DNA of 51,497 bases, taken from positions 1-51,497 of the forward strand of contig NZ_CYPR01000142.1 in assembly GCF_001408515.1 (NCBI RefSeq), in the 5' to 3' direction. A model generated the notes under the pieces. It did no database searches and was not told the DNA's origin. It saw nothing but the letters and a program-made list of their open reading frames with translations. Of this stretch, positions 18,983 to 27,215 are shown piece by piece; position 1 is the stretch's first letter; each line of letters begins with the position of its first letter. This DNA is from Jannaschia seosinensis (lineage in GTDB: Bacteria; Pseudomonadota; Alphaproteobacteria; Rhodobacterales; Rhodobacteraceae). A program made the position numbers and the translations under genes.

Positions 18983-19794
18983 GCCAGAACGGCCTCCCGC
19001 AATGCATCGTCCACCTCAGGCTCGATCCCGAACCACGCCTGGAAGCCTGGTGCAGCTTGGTGCAGCAGCATCCCGAGCCCGTCGACGGTCGGGTTTCCTC
19101 GCGCCGCGGCGGCCTCCAGAAGAGCTGTCCTGAGCGGCGTGTAAACGATGTCGATCACGACGGCATGTTGGGGCAGCGCATCTAGGTCCAAGGCAAGGGG
19201 TGGCTGGCCGGTCATGCCCAGTGAGGTCGTGTTCACGACCACCCCGCAACCCGCCATGGCGTGACCAGCATCGCTCCAGTCCCGAACGCTGACCCGGGCG
19301 TCGAACAATCCGGCGAGCGCTTTGGCACGCTCCCGCGTCCGGTTCACCAGCGTCACCACCGGAACCCCGGCCGCGAGTAGCGCCGCAACGATCCCTCGCG
19401 CCGCGCCCCCCGCCCCGATTACCAGCGCCGGTTCGTCGGCGCGCCAGTCCGGCGCCCCGGCGCGCAGATTGGCAATGAAGCCGAATCCGTCGGTGTTGTC
19501 GGCAAAAATCCGATTGTTTCGGAAGATCAGGGTGTTCGCCGCGCCGATCGCCGCCGCACGCTCGGTTGCGTCGTCGGCCAATGCGAACGCTGCCTCCTTG
19601 TGCGGGAGGGTAACGTTGATCCCGGTGAAGCCCAATCGCGGCAAAAGATGCAGCGTGGCGCGAAGATCCGCCTCGCGTACATGGAGAGGAACATATTGGC
19701 CGTCGATTCCGTACCGGCGAAGCCAGTGACCATGCAGGCGGGGCGAACGGCTATGGGCAATTGGGTCGCCGATGACGCCGGCCAGGATCGTCAT
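18979..19794 (-). CDS. aroE: shikimate dehydrogenase
   Basis: A 271-residue NADP-dependent enzyme that reduces 3-dehydroshikimate to shikimate for aromatic amino acids. Substrate-binding motif [13 protein letters not shown] is near the N terminus, catalytic Lys lies in [11 protein letters not shown] (about 65), the nucleotide-binding loop is GAGGAARG, and NRTRERA follows as NADP clamp. It overlaps maf upstream and coaE downstream by four bases each. Confidence 0.97.
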   Translation of the reverse strand: MTILAGVIGDPIAHSRSPRLHGHWLRRYGIDGQYVPLHVREADLRATLHLLPRLGFTGINVTLPHKEAAFALADDATERAAAIGAANTLIFRNNRIFADNTDGFGFIANLRAGAPDWRADEPALVIGAGGAARGIVAALLAAGVPVVTLVNRTRERAKALAGLFDARVSVRDWSDAGHAMAGCGVVVNTTSLGMTGQPPLALDLDALPQHAVVIDIVYTPLRTALLEAAAARGNPTVDGLGMLLHQAAPGFQAWFGIEPEVDDALREAVLA

Positions 19795-20372
19795 GTCACG
19801 ACCTCTCCGCGCGACACGAGAAAGTCGATCACCTGCAGCAGGGGCAAGCCGAGGACAGCGAAGTAGTCGCCCTCGACGCGGTGGAACAGGCGGGCGCCCT
19901 CGCCCTCGAGCGTATAGGCGCCACTGGAATGGCGGATCGCTTCCCAGTTTCTTGCCACGTAGTCAGCGATGTAGGCGTCGGATATGTCCCGCATGATCAT
20001 GGTCACGGTTGCGACATGTCGCCAGACCGGTGCGTTGTCTTCGGCAATCACGGCCGCGGAATACAGTTGATGCCGTCCGCCGCGCAGGGCGGCCAACTGC
20101 GCACGCGCATCGTCGGGCGTTTCGGGCTTGGATATGAGCGTTCCGGAATGGTCGAGAACCTGATCGCAGCCGAGCACGAGGCCCGGGCCGCGCACCCGCA
20201 GAGCCTTCAGCTCCGCGAGTGCATCGGCGACGTCGCGCGGCTTGTGGCCCTCGGCAAGGAGCGCATCCTTGACCGCATTCTCATCGATGCGCGCAGGCCG
20301 CGCCTCGTATGCGATGGCCGCATTGCGAAGCAGCTGTTGGCGCGTGGCAGACGCGGAGGCGAGAATCAGCAT
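19791..20372 (-). CDS. maf: Maf family nucleoside triphosphate pyrophosphatase
   Basis: A 193-residue Maf protein, which hydrolyses non-canonical or excess nucleoside triphosphates to monophosphates. Family motifs are LILASASATRQQLLRNA at the N terminus, the ARIDEN segment, GCDQVL in the middle, SKPETPDDARAQL, and GEGARLFHRVEGDYFAVLGLPL. I place the start at ATG 20372 on family alignment. Upstream codons to 20558 run into the putative origin and have no similarity. It leads the maf-aroE-coaE-dnaQ operon, transcribed away from the origin candidate. Confidence 0.95.
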   Translation of the reverse strand: MLILASASATRQQLLRNAAIAYEARPARIDENAVKDALLAEGHKPRDVADALAELKALRVRGPGLVLGCDQVLDHSGTLISKPETPDDARAQLAALRGGRHQLYSAAVIAEDNAPVWRHVATVTMIMRDISDAYIADYVARNWEAIRHSSGAYTLEGEGARLFHRVEGDYFAVLGLPLLQVIDFLVSRGEVVT

Positions 20373-20383
20373 GGTCAGGGTCC

Positions 20384-20392
20384 TGTGGAGAA
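20384..20392 (-). promoter_or_regulatory. DnaA-box-like site, 8 of 9
   Basis: TGTGGAGAA on the + strand reads TTCTCCACA on the minus strand, differing from TTATNCACA only at position 3. It lies 12 bases upstream of the maf start. Confidence 0.45.
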
Positions 20393-20690
20393 CCGGGCGG
20401 ATAAGCCTGTTCGATAGCTTGTGAGCGGTCTGCACGCTGTCGGCGCGGAGGACAAGTCTCCGGTTTTTTCCGGCTGGTCCCGGATCTCCTATAACAAAGT
20501 TCGCATTTTCCACGGCTGTGAGGAGATCCGGCTTTCGCTGATCCCGTACATGCCTCACTCACGGATCGATTCACAGCCTGCACACCTTTGAAAAAAGCCC
20601 GACGGAGCGGATTTCCACAAGCCGAGTGGACAGGATCGTCAGCCCGTGCCTCCAGGTTGGGGAGGAATCACGGAGATCGTTTGATCCCCG

Positions 20691-20699
20691 TTATTCACA
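20691..20699 (+). promoter_or_regulatory. DnaA box, perfect consensus
   Basis: TTATTCACA matches the DnaA consensus TTATNCACA at all nine positions. It is just upstream of the A/T-rich pyrimidine tract and 66 bases before hemJ. Confidence 0.65.
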
Positions 20700-20764
20700 G
20701 GCCCAACCACTTCATCATCCTTCTTTCTTCTTTCTATATAGATGGGCGAAACATAGAGGGCGCC

Positions 20765-21202
20765 ATGGTCGACTGGTATCTTTGGCTCAAGGCTGGACAC
20801 GTGATCTCCTTCGTCGCCTGGATGGCTGCGTTGTTCTATCTGCCACGCTTGTTCGTGTATCACGTGGAACAGCGTGGCAGCGTGCCGGAGGCGATGCCCA
20901 TGCTGGAGGTGATGGAACGGCGCCTTCTGCGTGCGATCATGACCCCTGCGATGATCGCGACATGGTTTTTCGGCATGGGATTGATCGGGTTGGGTGTCGT
21001 CGATTGGAGCGCCGTCTGGCCGTGGACAAAGGCGGCGGCGGTCTTGGCAATGACGGCGTTTCACATGTGGTGTGCCGCCGAGCGAAAGCGGCTGAGCACG
21101 GGGCGAAGCACAATGACTGGCCGCGGATTCCGCATCGCGAACGAGTTCCCGACGCTCCTGCTCATCGTGATCGTCATATCGGTCATCGTCCGCCCCGCCT
21201 GA
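20765..21202 (+). CDS. hemJ: protoporphyrinogen IX oxidase HemJ
   Basis: A 145-residue four-span membrane protein of the HemJ family (formerly UPF0093), which oxidises protoporphyrinogen IX in heme synthesis in most alphaproteobacteria. The N-terminal segment YLWLKAGHVISFVAWMAALFYLPRLFVYH contains the conserved His and the LPRL motif. Later segments MTPAMIATWFFGMGL, AFHMWCAAERKRL and FRIANEFPTLLLIVIV match the family. It starts at ATG 20765 directly beside the origin candidate. In relatives hemE often lies at this spot. Confidence 0.9.
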   Translation: MVDWYLWLKAGHVISFVAWMAALFYLPRLFVYHVEQRGSVPEAMPMLEVMERRLLRAIMTPAMIATWFFGMGLIGLGVVDWSAVWPWTKAAAVLAMTAFHMWCAAERKRLSTGRSTMTGRGFRIANEFPTLLLIVIVISVIVRPA

Positions 21203-21210
21203 TCGGGAGA

Positions 21211-21237
21211 TTGACATGCTTGACCGTCGGACATAAC
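21211..21237 (+). promoter_or_regulatory. possible promoter for rho
   Basis: TTGACA (21211-21216) is a perfect -35 hexamer, and CATAAC (21232-21237) follows after a 15-base spacer, shorter than ideal. It lies about 110 bases before the rho start, leaving room for a leader of the kind used for Rho autoregulation. The assignment is weak. Confidence 0.25.
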
Positions 21238-21346
21238 TGCGTCGCTAACGGCGGATCGTCCTGGTCCATGTGCCGAATTCCATACCAACAAACGATGCGA
21301 TGCCGGTCCTGTGGTTCGGTCAATCGCCCGGCAACGGAGTAGGTCC

Positions 21347-22669
21347 ATGCCCGACGACCAGACTGACGAATTGACCTTCGAGACCCCGGAAGAAGACGGC
21401 CCGGTCGAGACCCTCAACCTGCGAGACCTGAAGGCGCATTCGCCGAAAGACCTGCTCTCCATGGCCGAGGAACTCGAGATCGAGAACGCCTCGACGATGC
21501 GCAAGGGTGAGATGATGTTCTCGATCCTGCGCGAACGCGCGGATGAAGGTTGGGATATCTACGGCGAAGGCGTGCTGGAGGTTCTTCAGGACGGGTTCGG
21601 GTTCTTGAGGGCGCCTGAAGCAAACTACCTGCCGGGTCCGGACGACATCTATGTCTCGCCTGAAGTCATCCGGCAGCATTCGCTGCGTACTGGCGACACC
21701 GTCGAGGGTGTGATCCAGGCGCCCGACGATAACGAGCGCTATTTTGCGATCACCAAGGTCACACAGATCAACTTTTCGGACCCGGAGAAGGCGAAGCACA
21801 AAGTCTCCTTCGACAATCTCACGCCGCTCTATCCGGACGAGCCGTTCAAGATGGAGATCGAGGATCCGACCATCAAGGACCGGTCTGCCCGGATCATCGA
21901 CCTCGTCGCACCGATCGGGAAGGGCCAGCGCAGTCTGATCGTCGCACCGCCGCGTACCGGTAAGACAGTCTTGTTGCAGAACATCGCCCGGTCAATCGAG
22001 ACGAACCATCCCGAATGCTACCTCATGGTGCTGCTCATCGACGAGCGGCCGGAGGAGGTGACGGACATGCAGCGCTCGGTGAAGGGCGAGGTTATCTCAT
22101 CGACCTTCGACGAGCCGGCGACACGGCATGTCGCCGTGTCCGAGATGGTGATTGAAAAGGCGAAGCGTCTTGTCGAGCATAAACGAGATGTTGTTATTCT
22201 TCTCGACTCTATCACAAGACTTGGTAGAGCTTTTAACACCGTAGTCCCGTCATCTGGGAAGGTCCTTACTGGCGGTGTCGATGCCAACGCCCTGCAGCGG
22301 CCGAAGCGTTTCTTCGGTGCGGCGCGAAATATCGAGGAAGGCGGGTCGTTGACGATTATCGCTACGGCGCTGATCGATACCGGAAGCCGCATGGACGAGG
22401 TGATCTTTGAAGAGTTCAAGGGCACCGGTAACAGCGAGATCGTTTTGGATCGCAAGGTGGCGGACAAGCGCGTATTCCCGGCGATGGACATTCTGAAGTC
22501 GGGCACGCGGAAAGAGGAGCTGCTTGTCGATTCCAAAAACCTGCAGAAAACATTTGTGCTTCGTCGCATCCTGAACCCGATGGGCACCACAGATGCGATC
22601 GAATTCCTTCTTTCCAAGCTCAAGCAGACGAAGACGAATTCTGATTTCTTCGAATCCATGAATTCCTGA
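21347..22669 (+). CDS. rho: transcription termination factor Rho
   Basis: A 440-residue RNA-dependent ATPase that ends untranslated transcripts. The Rho N-terminal domain starts near [21 protein letters not shown]. The cold-shock-like RNA-binding domain includes [23 protein letters not shown]. The P-loop APPRTGKT is about 200-207, followed by [12 protein letters not shown] (Walker B region) and [11 protein letters not shown] with [14 protein letters not shown] (Q- and R-loops). The start is ATG 21347 with ACGGAG upstream. Codons from about 22181 to 22270 are unusually A/T-rich, including two AGA arginines. mnmE follows after 10 bases. Confidence 0.97.
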   Translation: MPDDQTDELTFETPEEDGPVETLNLRDLKAHSPKDLLSMAEELEIENASTMRKGEMMFSILRERADEGWDIYGEGVLEVLQDGFGFLRAPEANYLPGPDDIYVSPEVIRQHSLRTGDTVEGVIQAPDDNERYFAITKVTQINFSDPEKAKHKVSFDNLTPLYPDEPFKMEIEDPTIKDRSARIIDLVAPIGKGQRSLIVAPPRTGKTVLLQNIARSIETNHPECYLMVLLIDERPEEVTDMQRSVKGEVISSTFDEPATRHVAVSEMVIEKAKRLVEHKRDVVILLDSITRLGRAFNTVVPSSGKVLTGGVDANALQRPKRFFGAARNIEEGGSLTIIATALIDTGSRMDEVIFEEFKGTGNSEIVLDRKVADKRVFPAMDILKSGTRKEELLVDSKNLQKTFVLRRILNPMGTTDAIEFLLSKLKQTKTNSDFFESMNS

Positions 22670-22679
22670 TAGCGACGCC

Positions 22680-23957
22680 ATGGAAGAGACGATCTTTGCC
22701 TTGGCCACGGCTAGGGGTAAGGCCGGGCTTGCCGTCATTCGCATCTCGGGACCGAACGCGGTTCCAGTGTTGTCCGCTCTCGGCGGCAAGGTCCCTGCCC
22801 CACGCAGTTCACGCCTATGTGTTCTGAGGGACGGAACAAGGGGCGTTCTAGATCATGCGTTGGTGTTATACTTTGCCGAAGGTGCAAGCTTCACTGACGA
22901 GGATGTTGTCGAGCTTCATCTTCACGGAAGCATCGCAATCGTCCAAGCGGTCATTGCCGCAATATTGGATACAGGCCTCGCGCGAATGGCTGGTCCTGGG
23001 GAATTCACGCGTCGGGCGTTGATGAACGAGCGACTTGACCTCACCCAGGTTCAGGGTCTGTCGGACATGATCGATGCGGAGACAGAGGTTCAGCGCCGGC
23101 ATGCTCTTCGCGTCTTCGGTGGCGAGATGAGCGAGCAAGTTGCGGAGTGGCGGGTGAAGCTCATCCGTGCCGCAGCTCTGCTCGAAGCGACCATCGATTT
23201 TGCGGAAGAGGATACGCCGGAGGATGTGGAGCCAGAAGTGCGCGCCCTGCTAGAGAACGTCATCGGAGATTTGCGGAGAGCCAGTAAAGGATTTGGCGCT
23301 GCTCGGACGCTGCGGGATGGATTTGAAGTCGCATTGATCGGTGCGCCCAATGCTGGAAAATCCTCGCTTCTGAATAGGCTTACCGGCAGCGACGCAGCAA
23401 TCGTTTCGAAAGTTGCTGGTACAACGCGCGATATCATCGAGGTCAGGATGAACATCGACGGAATGTTGATACTGATTCTCGACACGGCAGGACTGCGCCA
23501 CACTGAAGATGAAGTGGAGTCGATAGGGGTAACGCGCGCGCGAGCGCGCGCCAAAGATGCTGATCTTCGTATATTTTTACATGAAGAAGAAGTTCCGGAA
23601 CCGCCATTCGACCTTCTGACTGAAGAGGACCTGATCGTTCGCACGAAGGTTGATGTTCGCGGCGGATCAGGAATTTCAAACGTGACCGGCGAAGGAATCG
23701 AAGAATTAGTGGAGAAAATCGGGGCTGTCGCTGAACGGCGGGTCGATGCAGCGAGTTTGTTCTCACGCGAGAGGGACCGGGCTTCGTTGGAGAATGCAGT
23801 TCTTTCTTTGGAAGAGACGCGGTTAATGGACCTTCCCGTTGAGGTGCAAGTTGCATCGATCAGAAACGCCGTGATGCATTTGGCTGACATCATCGGTGCT
23901 TTTGATGTAGAGTTTGTCCTCGACGATATCTTTCGATCCTTCTGTATCGGGAAGTAG
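22680..23957 (+). CDS. mnmE: tRNA uridine-5-carboxymethylaminomethyl modification GTPase MnmE
   Basis: A 425-residue GTPase that with MnmG installs the cmnm5 group on U34 of certain tRNAs. The N-terminal folate-binding domain starts IFALATARGKAGLAVIRISG. The G domain has G1 GAPNAGKSS (221-229), G2 GTTRD, G3 DTAGL and a G4 variant TKVD. The C terminus is the diagnostic FCIGK, whose Cys is required for modification. It abuts mnmG with no gap. The 3' half drops noticeably in GC. Confidence 0.97.
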   Translation: MEETIFALATARGKAGLAVIRISGPNAVPVLSALGGKVPAPRSSRLCVLRDGTRGVLDHALVLYFAEGASFTDEDVVELHLHGSIAIVQAVIAAILDTGLARMAGPGEFTRRALMNERLDLTQVQGLSDMIDAETEVQRRHALRVFGGEMSEQVAEWRVKLIRAAALLEATIDFAEEDTPEDVEPEVRALLENVIGDLRRASKGFGAARTLRDGFEVALIGAPNAGKSSLLNRLTGSDAAIVSKVAGTTRDIIEVRMNIDGMLILILDTAGLRHTEDEVESIGVTRARARAKDADLRIFLHEEEVPEPPFDLLTEEDLIVRTKVDVRGGSGISNVTGEGIEELVEKIGAVAERRVDAASLFSRERDRASLENAVLSLEETRLMDLPVEVQVASIRNAVMHLADIIGAFDVEFVLDDIFRSFCIGK

Positions 23958-25838
23958 GTGTTTCACGTGAAACAATTTGGATTTGACGTTGTTGTTGTTG
24001 GTGCTGGTCACGCTGGCTGCGAAGCTGCACTGGCTGCAAGCAGATTGGGAGCGTCCGTCGCTCTCGTGACGTTTTCGCGCAACGACATTGGCACGATGTC
24101 ATGTAATCCTGCGATCGGGGGCCTAGGCAAAGGTCATCTTGTTCGTGAAATCGATGCGTTGGATGGCGCAATGGCACGCGTTGCCGACGCTTCGGGGATC
24201 CAGTTTCGGCTTCTTAATCGGCGAAAAGGTCCGGCTGTTCGGGGCCCAAGGGCGCAAATAGATAGAGACCTTTATCGGGTCGGGATGACGCGCGAAATTG
24301 AAAATGCGCTAAATCTGAGGGTAATCGAAGGAGAGGTGGTCGACCTGCTTGTTTCCTCAAATGAAGCGGCGAGAGGCGTTCTGCTGTCTGATGGATCGGA
24401 AGTCGATGCGAAAACGGTGGTTCTCACGGTTGGAACATTTCTCGGTGGTGTAATTCACATTGGAAATGAACGGCATGCCGGCGGCCGGATGGGCGCTAGA
24501 TCAGCAAAAAAGCTTGCTGAACGAATTCGATCTGGCGCCTTTGCCGTTGGTCGGCTGAAGACGGGGACGCCTCCACGCCTGCACCGAAACACGATCAATT
24601 GGGCGGGTATTGGATCCCAACCCGGGGATGAACAACCGACTTTTTTCTCCTTTCTCACTCGCGGGCAGCCAAATGCTGCACAAATATCTTGCGGCATTAC
24701 CCATACAAATGGAAAAACCCACGAAATAATACGAGAGAATCTTCATCAGTCAGCAATGTACGGTGGTATGATAGATGGGATTGGGCCTCGGTACTGCCCC
24801 TCAATCGAGGATAAGGTGGTCCGGTTCACCGAGAAAGACTCTCATCAAGTTTTCGTTGAACCTGAAGGTCTCAAGTCGGATCTAGTCTATCCAAATGGGA
24901 TCTCGACATCCCTTCCCGCCGACATTCAGATAGATTACGTTAGATCAATTGCTGGTTTTGAACGGGCCAAAATTGCCCAGCCCGGCTATGCCATCGAATA
25001 CGATTACGTCGATCCGCGATCTCTCGACCGCACGCTGCTTTTTCGCTCAATTCCCAATCTCTACTTGGCAGGCCAGATCAACGGGACGACAGGATATGAG
25101 GAAGCAGGGGCTCAGGGGCTTGTCGCGGGTCTAAATGCTGCGCGTGCTTCGTCCGGCGTTGCCGGAATCACCTTCAGCCGGAGCGATGGTTACATTGGTG
25201 TTTTGATCGACGATCTCGTGACGCGCGGGGTCTCTGAGCCCTACCGCATGTTCACCTCAAGAGCTGAGTATCGCCTCACGCTACGAGCCGACAACGCTGA
25301 TAGCAGGCTCACTGATTTCGGCCGCCAGATTGGCCTTGTGAAGGATCCACGTTGGAAGAAGTTTGCTGCCAAAAAAGATAGACTTTCAACTGCCCGTTCA
25401 GCCTTAAAATCAACGAAGCTTGGTCCCCAGGCCGTGTCCGCAGTCGTTCCAGGTCTACGGATAAACGGGCCTAGCAGATCGGCCTACGACGTTCTGTCGC
25501 TCGCGGGAGCTGAAATAGCCGAGTTGTTTGCTTCATATCCCCACTTGAAGTCCCATGGTTACGAGACCGTGGATCAGCTTCAAAATGAAGCTGTTTACTC
25601 GATGTATGAAGCTCGCCAAGATCGCGAGATTTCTGCTTTAGAACGAGATGAGGCAATTTTGCTCCCAAAGGACCTAGACTATCGGAAGATCGGCAGTCTG
25701 TCCAAGGAAGTGTGTGGAAAGCTTGAGCTCGCAAGGCCCGAGACGATTGCACAGGCAGGTCGCATCGAGGGCGTTACACCGGCTGCCCTGACAGCTATTT
25801 TGGCTCACACGCGTGGGCGAGCGAAGCGGTCGGCTTGA
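23958..25838 (+). CDS. mnmG: tRNA uridine-5-carboxymethylaminomethyl synthesis enzyme MnmG
   Basis: A 626-residue FAD protein, partner of MnmE. The FAD-binding motif GAGHAGCEAA begins at residue 15, followed by MSCNPAIGGLGKGHLVREIDALDG, RRKGPAVRGPRAQ, GQINGTTGYEEAGAQGLVAGLNAA and TSRAEYRLTLRADNAD. The start is GTG at 23958, right after the mnmE stop, and the first codons (MFHVKQ) are a translation of a parS site. The gene has lower GC than its surroundings (48 percent in a hand-counted 60-base sample, 24661-24720). Confidence 0.97.
   Translation: MFHVKQFGFDVVVVGAGHAGCEAALAASRLGASVALVTFSRNDIGTMSCNPAIGGLGKGHLVREIDALDGAMARVADASGIQFRLLNRRKGPAVRGPRAQIDRDLYRVGMTREIENALNLRVIEGEVVDLLVSSNEAARGVLLSDGSEVDAKTVVLTVGTFLGGVIHIGNERHAGGRMGARSAKKLAERIRSGAFAVGRLKTGTPPRLHRNTINWAGIGSQPGDEQPTFFSFLTRGQPNAAQISCGITHTNGKTHEIIRENLHQSAMYGGMIDGIGPRYCPSIEDKVVRFTEKDSHQVFVEPEGLKSDLVYPNGISTSLPADIQIDYVRSIAGFERAKIAQPGYAIEYDYVDPRSLDRTLLFRSIPNLYLAGQINGTTGYEEAGAQGLVAGLNAARASSGVAGITFSRSDGYIGVLIDDLVTRGVSEPYRMFTSRAEYRLTLRADNADSRLTDFGRQIGLVKDPRWKKFAAKKDRLSTARSALKSTKLGPQAVSAVVPGLRINGPSRSAYDVLSLAGAEIAELFASYPHLKSHGYETVDQLQNEAVYSMYEARQDREISALERDEAILLPKDLDYRKIGSLSKEVCGKLELARPETIAQAGRIEGVTPAALTAILAHTRGRAKRSA
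23959..23974. promoter_or_regulatory. parS centromere site 1
   Basis: A perfect 16-bp palindrome TGTTTCACGTGAAACA, identical to the universal chromosomal parS consensus bound by ParB. It occupies codons 1 to 6 of mnmG and encodes FHVK. It is 3.2 kb from the origin candidate and 3.2 kb from parB. Confidence 0.95.
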
Positions 25839-26425
25839 TGATAAACGGTGTTTCACGTGAAACAAACTCGCTCCTGAGGCGATATGAGAACCTCCTGAAG
25901 AGGTGGAACGAGCGGATCAACCTCGTATCCAGTCAAACTCTTGATGAATTTAGCCATCGTCATGTTAACGACTGTCTGCAATTGAATTCAATTGCACCAT
26001 CCCAAGGCACATGGCTTGATCTAGGTAGCGGTGGCGGCCTTCCGGGACTGGTTATCGCAATCGCTAGAAGGCCCCAAAGCAACGTGGTTCTTGTAGAAAG
26101 CGACCACCGAAAAGCTGCTTTCCTGAAGACCGTTCGTCGAGAACTTGAGTTAGACGTTCAAATAATTGTGGCGAGAATCGAGGCACTCGACCCACTCGGC
26201 GCTGATATAATTTCTGCGCGTGCGCTGGCTCCCCTCGAAAAGCTTCTCGAATATCAGTGTCGGCACGGACACGGTCAAACCGTCGGCCTTTATCCTAAAG
26301 GCCGAACATGGGAAGCAGATGCCCTAGCTGCTGAGAAAGAATGGGCTTATGATCTAAAACTTCATCCAAGCTTGATGGAAAAAGACTCCATGATCCTTGA
26401 AGTCCAAAATCTGGCGAGGCTTTAG
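25838..26425 (+). CDS. rsmG: 16S rRNA (guanine-527-N7)-methyltransferase RsmG
   Basis: A 195-residue SAM-dependent methyltransferase. The SAM motif WLDLGSGGGLPGLVIAI lies in the first third, followed by VVLVESDHRKAAFLKTVRREL and SARALAPLEKLLEY, all typical of RsmG (GidB). ATG at 25838 overlaps the mnmG stop (TGATG). An in-frame TTG lies one codon upstream. The N-terminal codons contain the second parS site, read as GVSRET. GC is low for this genome. Confidence 0.95.
   Translation: MINGVSRETNSLLRRYENLLKRWNERINLVSSQTLDEFSHRHVNDCLQLNSIAPSQGTWLDLGSGGGLPGLVIAIARRPQSNVVLVESDHRKAAFLKTVRRELELDVQIIVARIEALDPLGADIISARALAPLEKLLEYQCRHGHGQTVGLYPKGRTWEADALAAEKEWAYDLKLHPSLMEKDSMILEVQNLARL
25849..25864. promoter_or_regulatory. 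parS centromere site 2
   Basis: A second perfect TGTTTCACGTGAAACA, 1890 bases from the first and in a different reading frame of its host gene (rsmG, encoding VSRET). Two sites near parAB is common in alphaproteobacteria. Confidence 0.95.
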
Positions 26426-26426
26426 C

Positions 26427-27215
26427 GTGAAGACTCGCATTGTCAGCATAGCCAACCAGAAGGGCGGAGTCGGAAAGACGACAACCGCCATCAATCTTGG
26501 TGCATCTCTTGCAGTACGAGGTATGCGTACCCTGCTGATCGATCTGGATCCTCAGGGGAACGCATCGACGGGATTGGGTATCTCTCGCTCCGGTCGAGGA
26601 AAAAGCGCCTACGACGTTCTCCTTGGGGATATTGCTCCATCGGATGCCGCTGTCCTGACGGATGTCGATAATCTCTCTATCATTCCCGCAACGATGGACC
26701 TTGCTTCCGCCGACAACGAGATGATGAAAAGTTCACGCCGCGTCATGCACCTCCGAGATGCGCTCCGACTGCACCCTATGGAGTATGACTACGTCCTGAT
26801 CGATTGTCCTCCGAACCTGAATTTGCTCACCATTAATTCTTTCGTTGCCTCGGACACGATCTTAGTCCCGCTCCAGGCAGAGTTTTTCGCGCTAGAAGGT
26901 CTATCGCAACTTCTTGTAACGGTTCGGGACGTTCGAAAAAGTGCGAACGCGGACCTTAGGATTGAGGGAATTCTCCTGACCATGTTTGATCGACGCAACA
27001 ACCTCTGCCTCCAGGTGGAGGAAGATGTTCGAGAAAACCTCGGAGATCTCGTGCTTCAAACTAAGATACCGCGGAATGTTCGGCTGAGTGAGGCACCAAG
27101 CTACGCCATGCCGGTGATTAACTACGACCCGACATCCCGTGGTGCTATTGCATACAGAAGTCTCGCGGGAGAACTGCTTCAGAGAAACGAAGAGGCTTTG
27201 TTGACCGATGGCTGA
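26427..27215 (+). CDS. parA: chromosome partitioning ATPase ParA
   Basis: A 262-residue Walker-type ATPase (deviant P-loop KGGVGKTT at 12-19) that drives segregation of ParB-parS complexes. Further motifs are LLIDLDPQGNASTGLG, YVLIDCPPNLNLLTINSF, and PRNVRLSEAPSYAMPVINYDPTSRGA. The start is GTG 26427, one base after the rsmG stop, with GAGG upstream. It overlaps parB by 8 bases. This is the chromosomal (Soj-like) type without an N-terminal HTH. Confidence 0.97.
   Translation: MKTRIVSIANQKGGVGKTTTAINLGASLAVRGMRTLLIDLDPQGNASTGLGISRSGRGKSAYDVLLGDIAPSDAAVLTDVDNLSIIPATMDLASADNEMMKSSRRVMHLRDALRLHPMEYDYVLIDCPPNLNLLTINSFVASDTILVPLQAEFFALEGLSQLLVTVRDVRKSANADLRIEGILLTMFDRRNNLCLQVEEDVRENLGDLVLQTKIPRNVRLSEAPSYAMPVINYDPTSRGAIAYRSLAGELLQRNEEALLTDG

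Larger units (their letters stand above)
20373..20764. other. candidate chromosomal replication origin (oriC)
   Basis: A 392-base gene-free interval between maf and hemJ. It contains a perfect DnaA box TTATTCACA (20691-20699), an 8-of-9 match TTCTCCACA on the minus strand (20384-20392), and three 7-of-9 matches at 20506-20514, 20567-20575 and 20611-20619. A pyrimidine-rich A/T-rich stretch (20711-20742, ending CTATATAG) could be the unwinding element. Three GANTC sites are at or beside it (20363, 20569, 20665). Genes on both sides match those flanking oriC in many alphaproteobacteria. Function is inferred. Confidence 0.7.
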
